A DNA stretch of 64,000 nt from Symsagittifera roscoffensis (Eukaryota; Xenacoelomorpha; Acoela; Convolutidae): positions 9,618,027 to 9,682,026 of the forward strand of contig NC_087068.1 in NCBI RefSeq assembly GCF_963678635.1, read 5' to 3'. Below the pieces are notes generated by a model. The model had not been told where the DNA came from. It saw only the letters and a list, made by a program, of their open reading frames with translations, and did not search any database. Position numbers and translations under genes: made by a program. Numbering within the stretch: position 1 is the first letter of the stretch; each line of letters opens with the position of its first letter. Shown piece after piece: positions 1 to 11,285 of this stretch.

Positions 1-388
1 CGTGTCAGGAACCGGCCTGAATTTGGAATAACATCTGTCTGGAAGGATGAGCCAGAGTTCAAGTTCAACGTATGGGTCTACTCGGTATTGACGTCCAAGT
101 TAAAAGACCGATGAAAATAGAACTGAGAACATAGCTCGTGACGTATTACATAGTGTTGAATGGACCCCAAAAGTTGAAGCAAGTAGCATCGATGCAGCTA
201 TTAATGAAGCAGAATCCCGACTGGATAAAGAAGGGCTGCACTGGCTAACAATCGAAGTTGGTGAATGGGGCCATGATGATTCCTGCGTTTTTGCACGGTG
301 GTCTGATAATTCGAACGTTTGCAGCTTTTATTCGCATAGGACACTTCAACGAATCGATTATGGCGTGCGAATATCCGTTTCTAAATGA
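1..388 (+). pseudogene. Frameshifted coding-like fragment, unknown family
   Basis: Two open stretches in different frames read like real protein. Frame 1 (1-114) gives 37 residues ending at TGA, with balanced composition (RNRPEFGITSVWKDEPEF, then FNVWVYSVL). The second frame (104-388) follows a TAA and gives about 94 residues ending at TGA, including EASSIDAAINEAESRLDKEG and LHWLTIEVGEWGHDDSCVF. Composition and codon use differ from the AT-rich flanks, where open frames are rich in Lys, Phe and Asn. The switch near 104-112 could be a +1 frameshift in a decayed copy, or two neighbouring exons read as one. The start lies outside the window. I do not recognise the family. It could be the 3' end of a host gene or of a mobile-element protein. 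Confidence 0.35.
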
Positions 389-2212
389 GAAGCCTACTAA
401 CTCAATGAGTGTACTACTACCCAGGTTGAATTCCATACGAATAAACCATAGCGATTTAATTTCATATTTGGAGACTTTGAATAAATGCTAGTCACACAAT
501 TCCAAATTATGAAAAATATATGAATAGCATTTGTTTCACAAAAATCCAAAAATGGGGAAAACAGAATTTTATACTTATTTTGTAGTTTTTTTTTCACACA
601 AAGAAACGAAAATCAGATGGGTGTTTTAAGCGCAGCCAGAAATGTTTTCATATGTTTTGATAAGTTTGAACAAACCACTATTGACAAACACTCAATGTTC
701 AAAAATAACTTTTTAGCCATACACAAAAAATTACTTTTTTTTTATGTAATTGTGTAGAGAATTTTAAAAACAACTTTATATGGCAAATTTTTAAACGCAA
801 ATTATCTGTGTTGTTCTTGCTACTTAAAATTTGGTGTTCGATTATCAGGATTGAAAACAACAACGCTATTTTGGAAAACAAAAACTTTAAAAATTCAAAA
901 AAAATTTCAATTGGCTTTTTCAGTATGACTATCGAACATGCTTAAGTTTTTTTTTTCGTTCAAAGCTTTTATCAGACCACGCAGACAAAAACGACACTAA
1001 TTTGACCGGCTATCCTTGTGAGTTATGGTAACGTTTTAATTAGAACTAAAAATAACATGGCTGAAGTCATTTTGGAACGACTTTTGAGCCAGCTTTTGCC
1101 ACTTACGAGTTAATAGCACAAATTATTTTGAGCGTTATTTATCACAAGTTTGCCAAACTGGCAATTTTTAAACCCTCAAAACTTCTCGAGAAAATAATTA
1201 AGGGTAAAACATCTCTTCAAATTTGAGCTAAAGACAGTGATAGTTTTTAGATGGAAGAAAAAGAAATTGTCAGAAACAGCCAAAGCAAAAAATCAAAATT
1301 GGTCTGGAAAAAAAACACCCCAGGAAAAATATTCAGTCAAAGTCTTCAAAAGTGGAAAAATATATATATACAAAAAAAAATTACTTCCACTTCAGCAATT
1401 TTTCCACTTAAAATCAAATAAGACAAACAATCAATGGAATTGATCGAGTGATATGTCATAGAAAAGACCTTTCAGTCATGATTCGAACGCAATTTCAAGA
1501 TAGTTAACAAGTTGAATCATTTGAATTTTATTCAATTTTGAGCAAAGCAAGCTAGTCAAATTTTGACCAATCCATTTTATTAAAATGCTCAATTAGACTA
1601 AAAAAAACTTCAAAACACGAAATTGCTTTCTTGGCAAAAAAAACATTTAGCGCCTTCTTGTCGAAAAAAATCTAGAGCTTCAAAATTTGTTGGGTAAAAA
1701 TAATTTGAAACAATTTTTCAATGTGGTTTCAAAGACAATTGTTGTTAATTTTGCCAATTTTACTGATTTTCTACTCGTTTGTATAGTTGTCTCATCACGC
1801 CTCGTACAAGATATGACACTAAATTTTAAAAAAATATATAATAAGCAACTTATTTTTTTGGTTATGAATGTGGTCGGAACATTCTGCGCTTTTTATTAAG
1901 CAACCGGTTAACCTTGTTCAAAGTGTGAACTAGTATGACTAGTATTTTTTTAAACCGGCTCTTTTTCTTGTAAAAATGAGTGTAAGTTTGTTATTTTTCG
2001 TCTTCAGCTTTAATTTCAGTTTTCACATTTTTTTTTCAACTAAAACGTATTCTACCCAATGTTTTCTTCTATTGCCATTTCAATTCAGATGTGTGCAAAT
2101 TTTGTATACTGTTTTTGATAACATTATGCCATGTAAAACAGTGTGTTACTAATTTGTTAACAATTTTAACAAAATCAGAGCTACGTAATTAAGTATATTG
2201 TATGTCATAATT
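389..2212. other. AT-rich intergenic DNA, nothing recognised
   Basis: No exon with plausible splice sites, no RNA gene and no clear repeat was seen. Open frames here are short and dominated by Lys, Asn, Phe and Ile, as expected by chance at this base composition. Confidence 0.5.
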
Positions 2213-3468
2213 TTCAAAAGTTATAATTAAAAGTTTGTACGGTTAATGTTTTTTTAATCCATCATCAGAAAAACATGATACCCAAAAAAGACAAAGTTAT
2301 TACTCATCTTAATCATATAGTTTATCAGTTGCATTTGCCTGCAATGGTATTTTAAAAAGATCAAGGAAAGAGCACAGCGAGGATTAAGCTGAGCCAAATA
2401 GTGTACCTAATTTTAGCTTCTTCATTTGTCGCAAGGCTGAATCCTCGTTTTCAGCAGAACGCTGAATCTTCAGTGTCATATCTAATTCTTAGTTACAGCA
2501 ACTGAAGATAGATATTTATTGAGTGCATCTTTTGTTTCATTGAGCGCTTTTGTAGACCAATCTCAACATTGGCAGTTTGTTGAAAAAGCTGAATCAGAGG
2601 GTAAATTTTAGGGGTCTTTGTTGTAAAAAGAAGATAGTTGAAAGATGCCAAAGGAAAAAGAGCCCGGCCTGAAGGCACGAAGCGAGCGATGGTGGCTCTT
2701 TTGCATGAGGCCATCTTCAACTATGTTCTAACTGTTGAAGAGTATGTTTTTGCTCTTTCTGAGGGAAAGACGCCAGAAAGAGCCCGGAAAAGCGCGCGAA
2801 ACTATGCAAATGATTTTTTTTTTCATTCGTGGGTCCTGATAATTCATTTTTCATTCATGCCCTGTCGGGAAAGAAAAGGTGTGAAAGAGCAAAAACATTT
2901 TCTTAAAAATGCAAAATTGATATGCCAAATGTGTTATTCAAGCTATGCTTCTGCGATAAATTCAACCAATGATATAAGAGTATTTTTATATTCTTTTGGT
3001 GTTTTGATTTTGGGCAATTTGGGCGGATTAAGCAAAATAAACACAACTAGAGAAAGGCTTAGGACTTTCTGAGGAAGGTTTTGAGTAAAAACTTAACATT
3101 CGTTTTTTTTTGTAATACCAAAAAAAAGTATGTTAAAATTATGCAACAGGAAGACTCTTTGGTAGTCAATTGGATAGTGGATGTCTTCAACTTCATCAAG
3201 TAAAAACAAAAAAAACCGTTCCAGTTGTAAAAATACTTCACTTGCAATTCACGAAAACTGAATTATCAAGTTCCTTGCAATAAACAGTTCGACCGCTTTG
3301 TGAAAAATCAACATTTTGCTCTTGTTTTCAACAAGATCGAAAGAGAAGGAAATTGAAGCAAAACTACAGAAACCAAGCTATTCTCTAACCAATTTAAGTT
3401 GAAGAAATGGTTGGGTGCTTGTCAGCTTTCCTTGGTGGACACAGAAATGAAGATGCGGAGACAAAAAA
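2213..3468. repeat. Tandem duplication, copy 1
   Basis: Blocks at 2220-2357, 2406-2577, 2955-3104 and 3248-3455 recur in the same order and orientation in the following 1.1 kb (3478-3617, 3634-3812, 3974-4130, 4347-4554). The longest block, around 3248-3455, is nearly identical between copies. Copy 1 is longer because it carries an insertion at about 2622-2870. A 144-residue open frame (2638-3072) runs through the insertion but is not shared with copy 2, so it is probably chance. Confidence 0.8.
2631..2724. mobile_element. Short inverted-repeat insertion in copy 1
   Basis: The ends ATAGTTGAAAGATGCC (left) and GGCCATCTTCAACTAT (right) are imperfect inverted repeats. Inside them AAGAGCC is mirrored by GGCTCTT. 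The segment is GC-richer than its surroundings and absent from copy 2 of the duplication, so it or a slightly larger block inserted after duplication (or was lost from copy 2). I could not find a clean target-site duplication. A MITE-like foldback is the best reading. Confidence 0.4.
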
Positions 3469-4569
3469 CTTTCAAAAGTTATAATTAAAAGTTTGTTTGG
3501 TTAATGTTTTTTAATTCATCATCAGAAAAACATGATACCCAAAAAAACACAAATTTATTACTCATCTTAATCATATAGTTTATCAGTTGCATTTGCATGC
3601 AATGGTATTTTAAAAACAGCATATAATGCATGAACCTAATTTTAGCTTCTAAATTTGTCGCAAGGCTGAATCTCCGTTTCCATCAGAATGCTGAATTCTC
3701 TGTGTCAGATCTAGTACTTAGTTACGATAACTGAAGATAGATACTTATTGAGGTGTATCTTTTGTTTCATTGAAAACTTTTTCAGACCAATCTGAACATT
3801 GGCAGTCTCGACCAATACTGGCGAAGTCAAACTCAACAAAAATTAATAAACAAAGTCTGTCCAAAAATGTTGAATCAGCGTAAAAATATTAGAAGTATTT
3901 TTGCTTTTTCTGCCCACATCTGCTCAAAAATTCAAAACTGCTATGTTTAATGCGTTATACAAGCTATGCTTTGGCGATATATTCAAACTCAACTAACGAG
4001 ATATAAGAGTATTTGCATATCATTTTGGTGCTTTGATTTTGGACAACTTGGGTGGATTAAGCAGAATAAACACAACTAGAAAAGTTTTTGGACACTCTGA
4101 GGAGGGTTTTGACTAAAAATTTAAAATTCGTTTTTTGGAATACCCAAAAATATGGACGTTAAAATCATGCAACTGGTAGACGTTTTGGTAGTCAAATGTA
4201 AAGTGTGTCGATTTCTGATTGGATCCCGCTTAAGTTGACTTCGAAAACGTTTAAGCTAGTTTTTCCATGATAATAATCTATATTCATTTCAATTTCATCG
4301 CGTAAATGCAAAAAACTGTTCCACATATAATTTAACTCACTTTCAACTCACGAGAACTGAACTATCAAGATCCATGCAATAAACAGTTCGACCGCTTTGT
4401 GAAAAATCAACATTTTGCTCTTGTTTTCAACAAGATCGAAAGAGAAGGAAATTGAAGCAAAACTACGGAAACCAAGCAATTCTCTAACAAATTTAAGTTG
4501 AAGAAATGGTTGGGTGCTTGTCATCTTTCCTTGGTGGACACGGAGTTGAAGATGGTGAGACAAAAAAAA
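3469..4569. repeat. Tandem duplication, copy 2
   Basis: Second direct copy of the unit at 2213-3468, with the blocks in the same order. It lacks the inverted-repeat insertion and has its own small insertion around 4190-4300. Confidence 0.8.
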
Positions 4570-7344
4570 TCATTTCTTTTCAAAAACCATGCTAGGTACT
4601 TTAAGTAGCAACGAGAAAGTTGAGGACGTTTTCAAGATTCTGGATTCTGCAGCAAAAGTAAATCAGGGTATCAAAATCAAATTAAACTTAGTTAAGGTAA
4701 GTACAGTATCACGAGTGTAGTAGACAAGCTATTTTTAACTGCATCGCTTTGCCCGAAACATTAATTAATAGAAAAACCTAACTGTTGAATGTCATTTTGT
4801 TATTTTTTCTTGAGAGTTTGTTTAATAGATTTTCGTCTGGTATAACTTTCTATTTTTAAATATGCACATTCCTTCCAAATTGTTAATACTGAAATAAGTT
4901 TTCAATATTGATTCTGGTTTCAAAAGAATTTTTCAACCTCAAGTTCGAATGATTCTTTTGCACCATAATGTTGTGGAGACCGAAACTCATATAGGTAAAT
5001 TAGATCGTCAGCTTATTTAAGTTTTAAAAACTCTTTTAATATTGGAATGGTACTTAAAAAACGAGATAAAATTCATTTTAAAATAATCAAACAAAAAATG
5101 TTAGATGGAAGCGATTCACATCCTGACATCATCTAAGCTGTCAAGATAAAACAGAAAAATAAACGGATGAACAGAACAGAGAAAACTCATTGAAAACCAT
5201 GTTTTACTTTTTTATGACGACCCAAGGTTTTTGATAAAACAAGTTATTTTAAGACAGATACTTGATGAGATGTGTTCGTCTATATTTTGTCTCGTCTCGA
5301 GATTTTCCTTAAATAGTATACAACTCTCAATTTCACCATTTTTTTGGCTCTCAATTGCAAAAAAAAGGAATGAAAAAAATCTAAAATTTCAAGAATTGTC
5401 ATTTGTTGTCTAAATACATTTTTAGCAATAACTTCTGAGCAATTTTAGTAGTACATATTGGGGCTAATCATAAGGGCGGGCGCTTGAATTACTCTAAGCT
5501 TTAAGATACATTATAGATTTCGGCCTTCTAAGCTATGTATTAACAATGGGTAAAAATTTACGGTAGGGAATAGAATTGCTAAGGATTCAGCGTCTGGGTA
5601 ATGGTAGGAGAATGGTAAAAAAAAATGATAATTTTGTGCATAAACATCTAGTTTGTTCGCAAAAATTCCCAGGGCGCATTAAGTAATAGGCAAATATTAA
5701 GGGTGTTTTTTGAGTAGAATGAAAGTAACCGTATGTTTTTTGGTTCACGGTAAGCCAATAGTTTTTGAAAAAAATTAAGATTTTTTCTATTTTTTTTTCT
5801 AAAAACTTCAAAACACGATAAGAGTTGATGTAATTTGAGCTAGAACTTGTTTTTTGTAATGTTCTAATAACTTATGCTCTATCTAGCTGAAACTATGGTG
5901 AAACTTTGAAAAAAACCAAGTTTTTTGAGGAAAAAATTAAATTACAAAGAAAACAATCACAGCATTGAATCACAGCATTGTATAATTAATTTACCAGAAT
6001 TTTATGGTAAATTATCATAAAATCAAAAAAAATACAACACAATACATCCTTTTACTTCATCAGAATCAGAACAGTTCTTATAAACTGAATGCTTTTGAGT
6101 GCGTTTCATTTTGAACTTGTCTTTTTATGTAACATTAACTACATCCTTTATTTGCTCAAATTAAGCATGCGTATATTTCCCACTTGATACATGTGGTTTT
6201 CGTGTTTTCACTCGTAGAAATTCAATTTATATCGAGCTATTTGTATCGAAAACATTACGTGCTTACAACTGTTTTGTTGAACAAGGGTTCAGGTTGGGTA
6301 TCATGATCGAATAGTTTTTGCTGGTAAGCCGCACACTTTTATGAAATCAGCTACGGATTTTGCTTTATAAACTTTTATAATTTTGATCATCTTTTTCATG
6401 TGTTGCCCGTACCAAAATAAATCACTCGTAGTCGACTTAATTTTTTTTTTGAGTTTAATGCATTTTCAGTAGGCAGAAAAAGCCTTGAATTGCGATTATC
6501 ATACTTTCATTTTTAAGTATGCATTATAGTTGATAGTACTAACTTGATGTTTTTCAAACTATTTTAATTTTTCGATTTTGAGTATTGACTAATTGTTTGA
6601 AAATGTGTTGCTTATAATAAAACATGCAGTGGGTAAAAGGAATGCAAAAAAACATGGGAAGTCTCGTGAGAAATTGTTAGCTATTTTTTCAACTAAATCA
6701 ATACTTAAAATCAATAACTTAGTAAACCTAAAAGCTCTTTAAATCTTTTATGTCTTGGTATTATCAACTTTAATGCACCAAGTTTCTAGGCCATCAAAAG
6801 CGTATGTGAATTTTTAATACATGGACTTTTCCTTTTAAATTATTCATAGCAAAAAAATTATGTCCATGTTGTATTGTTATGATTAGTTAACAACGGCAAG
6901 GCTGGAAAAGTCGTAGACATATAAAAAATATCGAACTGGATTTGTAGCATCTTGCGCCCACGTTTGAACGCAACTAATTTGGCAGTAGCTTAAGTTTTAT
7001 TTCGCTACTAAAATCCTTTTAGATTCGGGATAATTAGATTGGGTACTAACGAATATTTTTGGAAACTTGTTGAGAAGCTAAAACTTAATTTATCAACTTT
7101 TAGTAACCCGTTATTGTATTTTTTGTTTTGGATCTCATAAATTTTAGGTTAAGTTTGAATATCAGATGTATTCCACTTCAGTTAAAAGCGAGATCTACTC
7201 ATTATATGATTACTTAAATTGAGTCTATTTGAGTTGATCTTCTGGGATCACAACAACAATTTGCTTGTTTAATTCACTGTTCACAAGTGGGTTTAGCAAC
7301 CCACACTTGCTAACTGTAGGGTTGCAGGTATGAACAAATAGTAA
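4570..7344. other. AT-rich intergenic DNA, nothing recognised
   Basis: No coding exon, RNA gene or repeat array was recognised. The stretch is rich in A and T homopolymers. Confidence 0.5.
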
Positions 7345-7368
7345 GGGGGTAGGGTGGGAAAGAGGGGG
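7345..7368 (+). other. G-quadruplex motif upstream of FoxA
   Basis: Four G runs of 5, 3, 3 and 5 are separated by loops of 2, 1 and 5 bases (runs at 7345-7349, 7352-7354, 7356-7358 and 7364-7368). This fits the usual intramolecular quadruplex pattern. It lies about 3.9 kb before the FoxA start. Folding is predicted from the pattern only. Confidence 0.6.
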
Positions 7369-10279
7369 TTACTCGGTTGTAATAATCTGCAAAAGAGAGG
7401 GGGGCTAAATATTTTGACAGGGATTAGACAGGATTAGGGTGTTTAACTGTTACCCAACTCTTTTATTTCACCTATTTGCCAGTTTAGCTCGAGGGTCATT
7501 CAGATACTTGAGGTGGAGAGGGGGAATTTGTGGGAATTGATGGAGCGATAGCTCTTCAGATATCTTCATAGCCGTTAGAAGTCAGTTATTACATTTTCCG
7601 CTATTTTTCGTCATTACTTCTCTTCTGCTCCAATTCGACTGAATATTTTCTCTGACACTGTTGTTTCATTAAAAAGAAGGATAAATAATCCGATCATAGC
7701 ATAAATTACTGCAATTGATAGACAATTTTTGTGGCTATATTTTTCTTTTAAAAGACAAACAAAACAAACTATTTTGATTAAGTAGAAGTCACCTGATTGT
7801 AAAAATACATTTTAAGATTGCTGATCTAAGTAGGTGAAAATGGTAAATTTTCGGCCCATTTCTTTTTCTGCTATTTGAGTTGATTGCGCCTATTAAGAAA
7901 AAAGATTGTGATAGTGTTCTATTTAGAGCTGAAAAAGTGTGTCGTTCACTCCTAGCTAACTTCACACCTCGTTCACACCTGTCTTCTAATCAGGCCAGGT
8001 AGCCTAGAAGGCAGTAGGAGGGGGTTTGCTGGGGGTCAGGGGAGGAAAGGTGTTTTAGCAAAACTTGAACTCCCCTCAAATCTGCTTTTATCAACTTCAC
8101 ATCAAAATGTTACATTTCACACACGTTTGACTTTCAAAACAGTTGTTTGATTAAAACAAAGTCAGCTTCAAAAATCTGTCGATCAATTAGCCAACTTTGA
8201 AAAAAGAAACACGTTCTTTTTTTAATTGACAAATCAAAAAGTTTAAAGAGAAAAGAAATTGGAGAATGTTTAACTTGAAAGTGTATTATTTCAACAAGCC
8301 AGACACCGTTAGAGATAGCACTTGTGTTGTCACTTTAGAATACTCTGTATCAAAATAAAATACTTCTATGGATATTGCTTCAAAGCGATAATTAGAAAAA
8401 GAACTTTCGTTCGATTGGGATTGCAATTAATGATTGGTAATTGGTATCCTGATCTTTGGAAATCCTTCATTTCTTAGGGCGGGGGCAACGAGTTTTATGC
8501 TATTCGGAGGTTTATTTTACGAAATATAAAAGGGGCGAGGGGGGTTATGCCCACATTTGTATTGACCCAGAATCACTATTGAGCTAACTGTGAGGCGTAA
8601 AAGAGGAGTGGGGCGATCTGAAATTCTGTTCACACTTTACAACAGCATTGCCCTTTTGACCCACTTTGGGATTCCACCCCTCTCGCCTCGCCCTAAAAGG
8701 GGGTTCTTTTTTACAGCCTCCCAAACACTTCACTGTCTCAAATCTGTGCAGAGAATTAACCTTGTTCGCAACGCCATAAAAATGTTCTGCAGTCGTAAAA
8801 AAAAGAAAATCCAACTCCAAGAGTATTTTGTATAAACAATCGAACATCTCAGATTGTTCAGAAAGTTCAATTTCAATCCGATTTTGTGAATTTTGAAAGC
8901 AACCACTATATGAATTGAAAAGAAAAGATAACAAAAACAGGCTCTAATTGTTTAGATTTGTTATTTGCAAAAAAAGACAGGTTATTTTTTCAATGGACTC
9001 ATATGTAAAAAGTTCTTATCGAGTGCCGATTGTTGCAGACAGAATCTTTTTAAATATTTCGTTTTTTAAAAACATTTTTCTAAAATAAAATTAAAAACAT
9101 TTGTTTTTCTTGAAATGTTTACGGTTCAAAACTTTTGATGAGCTCGATGGTGAATCTAATTTCAGCTTCCATGCTCAACAGAAGTGTAAAAACACTTATG
9201 TGGTAGAGTTTTCACACCTTTCGATTCAATTAGTCTTTGGAAAATCTGTAATTTGACAGTGTTTCTTCATACCGTAAACCCAACATTTCAGATTCACGTC
9301 TCTATATATTTGAATGGTGGCTCGATGAAATTGTTCCTTCGCTTTTGCTTCTTTATTTGACTCTGCCTTTGAATTTGCTCTGCAGATTAAGTTAAGACTA
9401 AGGCGGATGTGACTGGACGTCTAACTCATCGAACCCCCTTCATAATCTCTCCCTTTGAAGTCTCGTTTAAACATTCAGAAAGCGATCAGTATGAAATATT
9501 GGGTTTCCAATCGTCAAAGTATAAGTATTAAGGTATGGGGGTTCGATCATAACGAGGCCATAAATTGTACACTTTCGAATTGTTTGTGGATTCAGCGACA
9601 ATGTTGGAAAAAGTATTGTCGCAGAATCTGCAACAGTACTGTTTCTGAGATTTGAGATCGATCATCATGAGTTCTAAGCAGAGTCAAGACATCGGCTATT
9701 TCTGAGACCGAAAAAGGTCGAACAAAAAGGATGATGTTAATGATCGATATTGCGACCATTGTGATTATTTGATTATTCGAAGGAAGTCAGATAAAAAGTA
9801 ATGAACACGTAACTTAAGAAAGAGTTAAAAATCAGGATCAGTTACCCCCCGCAATCAGGATATTTCTTTAAAAGGTACAAAATCCGCATATACTTAATCA
9901 CTGATTCATTATAGGTGTAGTTATTATTTTCAAGGTAGCAAATTGGCAGTGAATGGTTGAGATCCGAAACCCAAGACCCCCTCGCCCATGGGCACAAGGC
10001 CATGAGGCCATACATATTAATCATTATTCATCACCCTTCCATCATTGCTTATTGAGAACTGAACAGTATTACCATTATAAGTGTAAATATATGGACGAAA
10101 TCAAAAGATGTCAATGTTATATACAATGGGTTTTTATAGCTGTTTTAATTATGAACAGCAATTATGATGATGCTGCAACAATTACAATCGGATCAAAGAT
10201 CATATGCATAATACATGACGTTGACATCAGATATAATCAGTTCAGCATGATAAACTTTATGCCAAATCATAGCACAATA
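7369..10279. other. Intergenic DNA with G-rich patches
   Basis: No gene seen. Unlike the left flank it contains several G- or C-rich patches (around 7990-8045, 8470-8550, 8590-8710 and 9965-10000, the last including the palindrome GCCCATGGGC). Such unevenness fits upstream regulatory DNA of a developmental gene, but nothing here proves function. Confidence 0.35.
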
Positions 10280-10310
10280 GATGATGATGATGATGATAAT
10301 GATGACGATG
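10280..10310. repeat. (GAT)n microsatellite
   Basis: About ten GAT triplets with two interruptions (GATAAT and GACGAT). Confidence 0.85.
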
Positions 10311-10429
10311 GTAACCCTGTCTGACCATGATAAGAGAAGAGATGATAAAAGTTATAATAAATAACTAGTCTTTCCGATCTCAGATCCTATACTCTATACT
10401 GTATTGTACTATATGTATTATCTAAGGTA

Positions 10430-11285
10430 TTATCATTGTACTTTCTATTTTATTTCAAATCGTCTCGTCTTTTGTCGGGATTCTTTCGTAGTTCTTCATC
10501 ATCGTCTGAGAATCAGCGGTTCTATTCCATCAAAGACCAACCCACCTCCCCCTTGAAGTTCTATTTCCGTTTCCCTCCTTTTCCTGCCCCGATTCTTTGC
10601 TCAAGATCATATATATCTCTTTCTCTCTGTCTGTCGAGACTTTTATTCAATTTTGTCACTTTGCTTTTGAAAAAGAAACATTTGTTCCGACCATCAAAGG
10701 AATCTTCATCCTCGCCCGACTTTCGCACCAGATTACAATCCCTGATTCCATTTGGACCGAAAAAATCATTAAACGATTACGCTAATAATATTATCTCTAC
10801 GCCTATTCGATCAAAATATATTCAATCCAATATAATTGTATAACAAAGCAAAAATATATCGAGCTAAGAAAGTCTCTAAAGCAAAGCACGTAAAAGCAGT
10901 GCGCACTTAGTAGCAGCCAATTAGATTGCTAGAAGCAGCTAGTCAATTTTGATTGGATAAGGGCAAACTTCACATCTCGAAGAGCAAACTGAGAAAGATC
11001 CATCATTGCATTTGAAAGTAAGCAAGCAATCCAAGTTAAAGTTAGTCAATCTCTGACAAACAATTCCACAGCTAATCAAACCGAATCATTGATTTTGACT
11101 TGATTGAAAAGTTTGTTTTATTGCTGGAAAGAGAGTAAAACAATAAAAGTCGAGTTTTCTCACAGCAAATAGATCTTTGTCTTCTGCGATTTCAACACAA
11201 ATAAAGTCCTTCACCGCCCATCATTTACCCATTCCCTGATAACACCATTCCAGCAAACATACCTCAGAACCATCATAACACCATT
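10430..11285 (+). promoter_or_regulatory. Putative FoxA promoter and 5' leader
   Basis: This segment is pyrimidine-rich at 10480-10660, then becomes a mixed leader-like sequence up to the FoxA start. A CCAAT box at 10917-10921 is followed by an inverted one (ATTGG, 10952-10956), which overlaps a GATA-type site, GATAAG (10956-10961). TATA-like AT stretches occur near 10800-10860. Stops in all frames and no in-frame ATG between the TAA at 11202-11204 and the FoxA ATG support a noncoding leader. The transcription start cannot be fixed from sequence alone. Confidence 0.35.

Noticed and set aside
2638-3072. 144-residue plus-strand open frame
   Set aside because: It spans an insertion absent from the sister copy of the duplication, has no domain, and shows AT-driven composition.
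10436-10843. 135-residue open frame before FoxA
   Set aside because: Composition (Ser, Phe, Leu, Pro) follows the pyrimidine-rich DNA; it lies in the probable FoxA promoter and leader.
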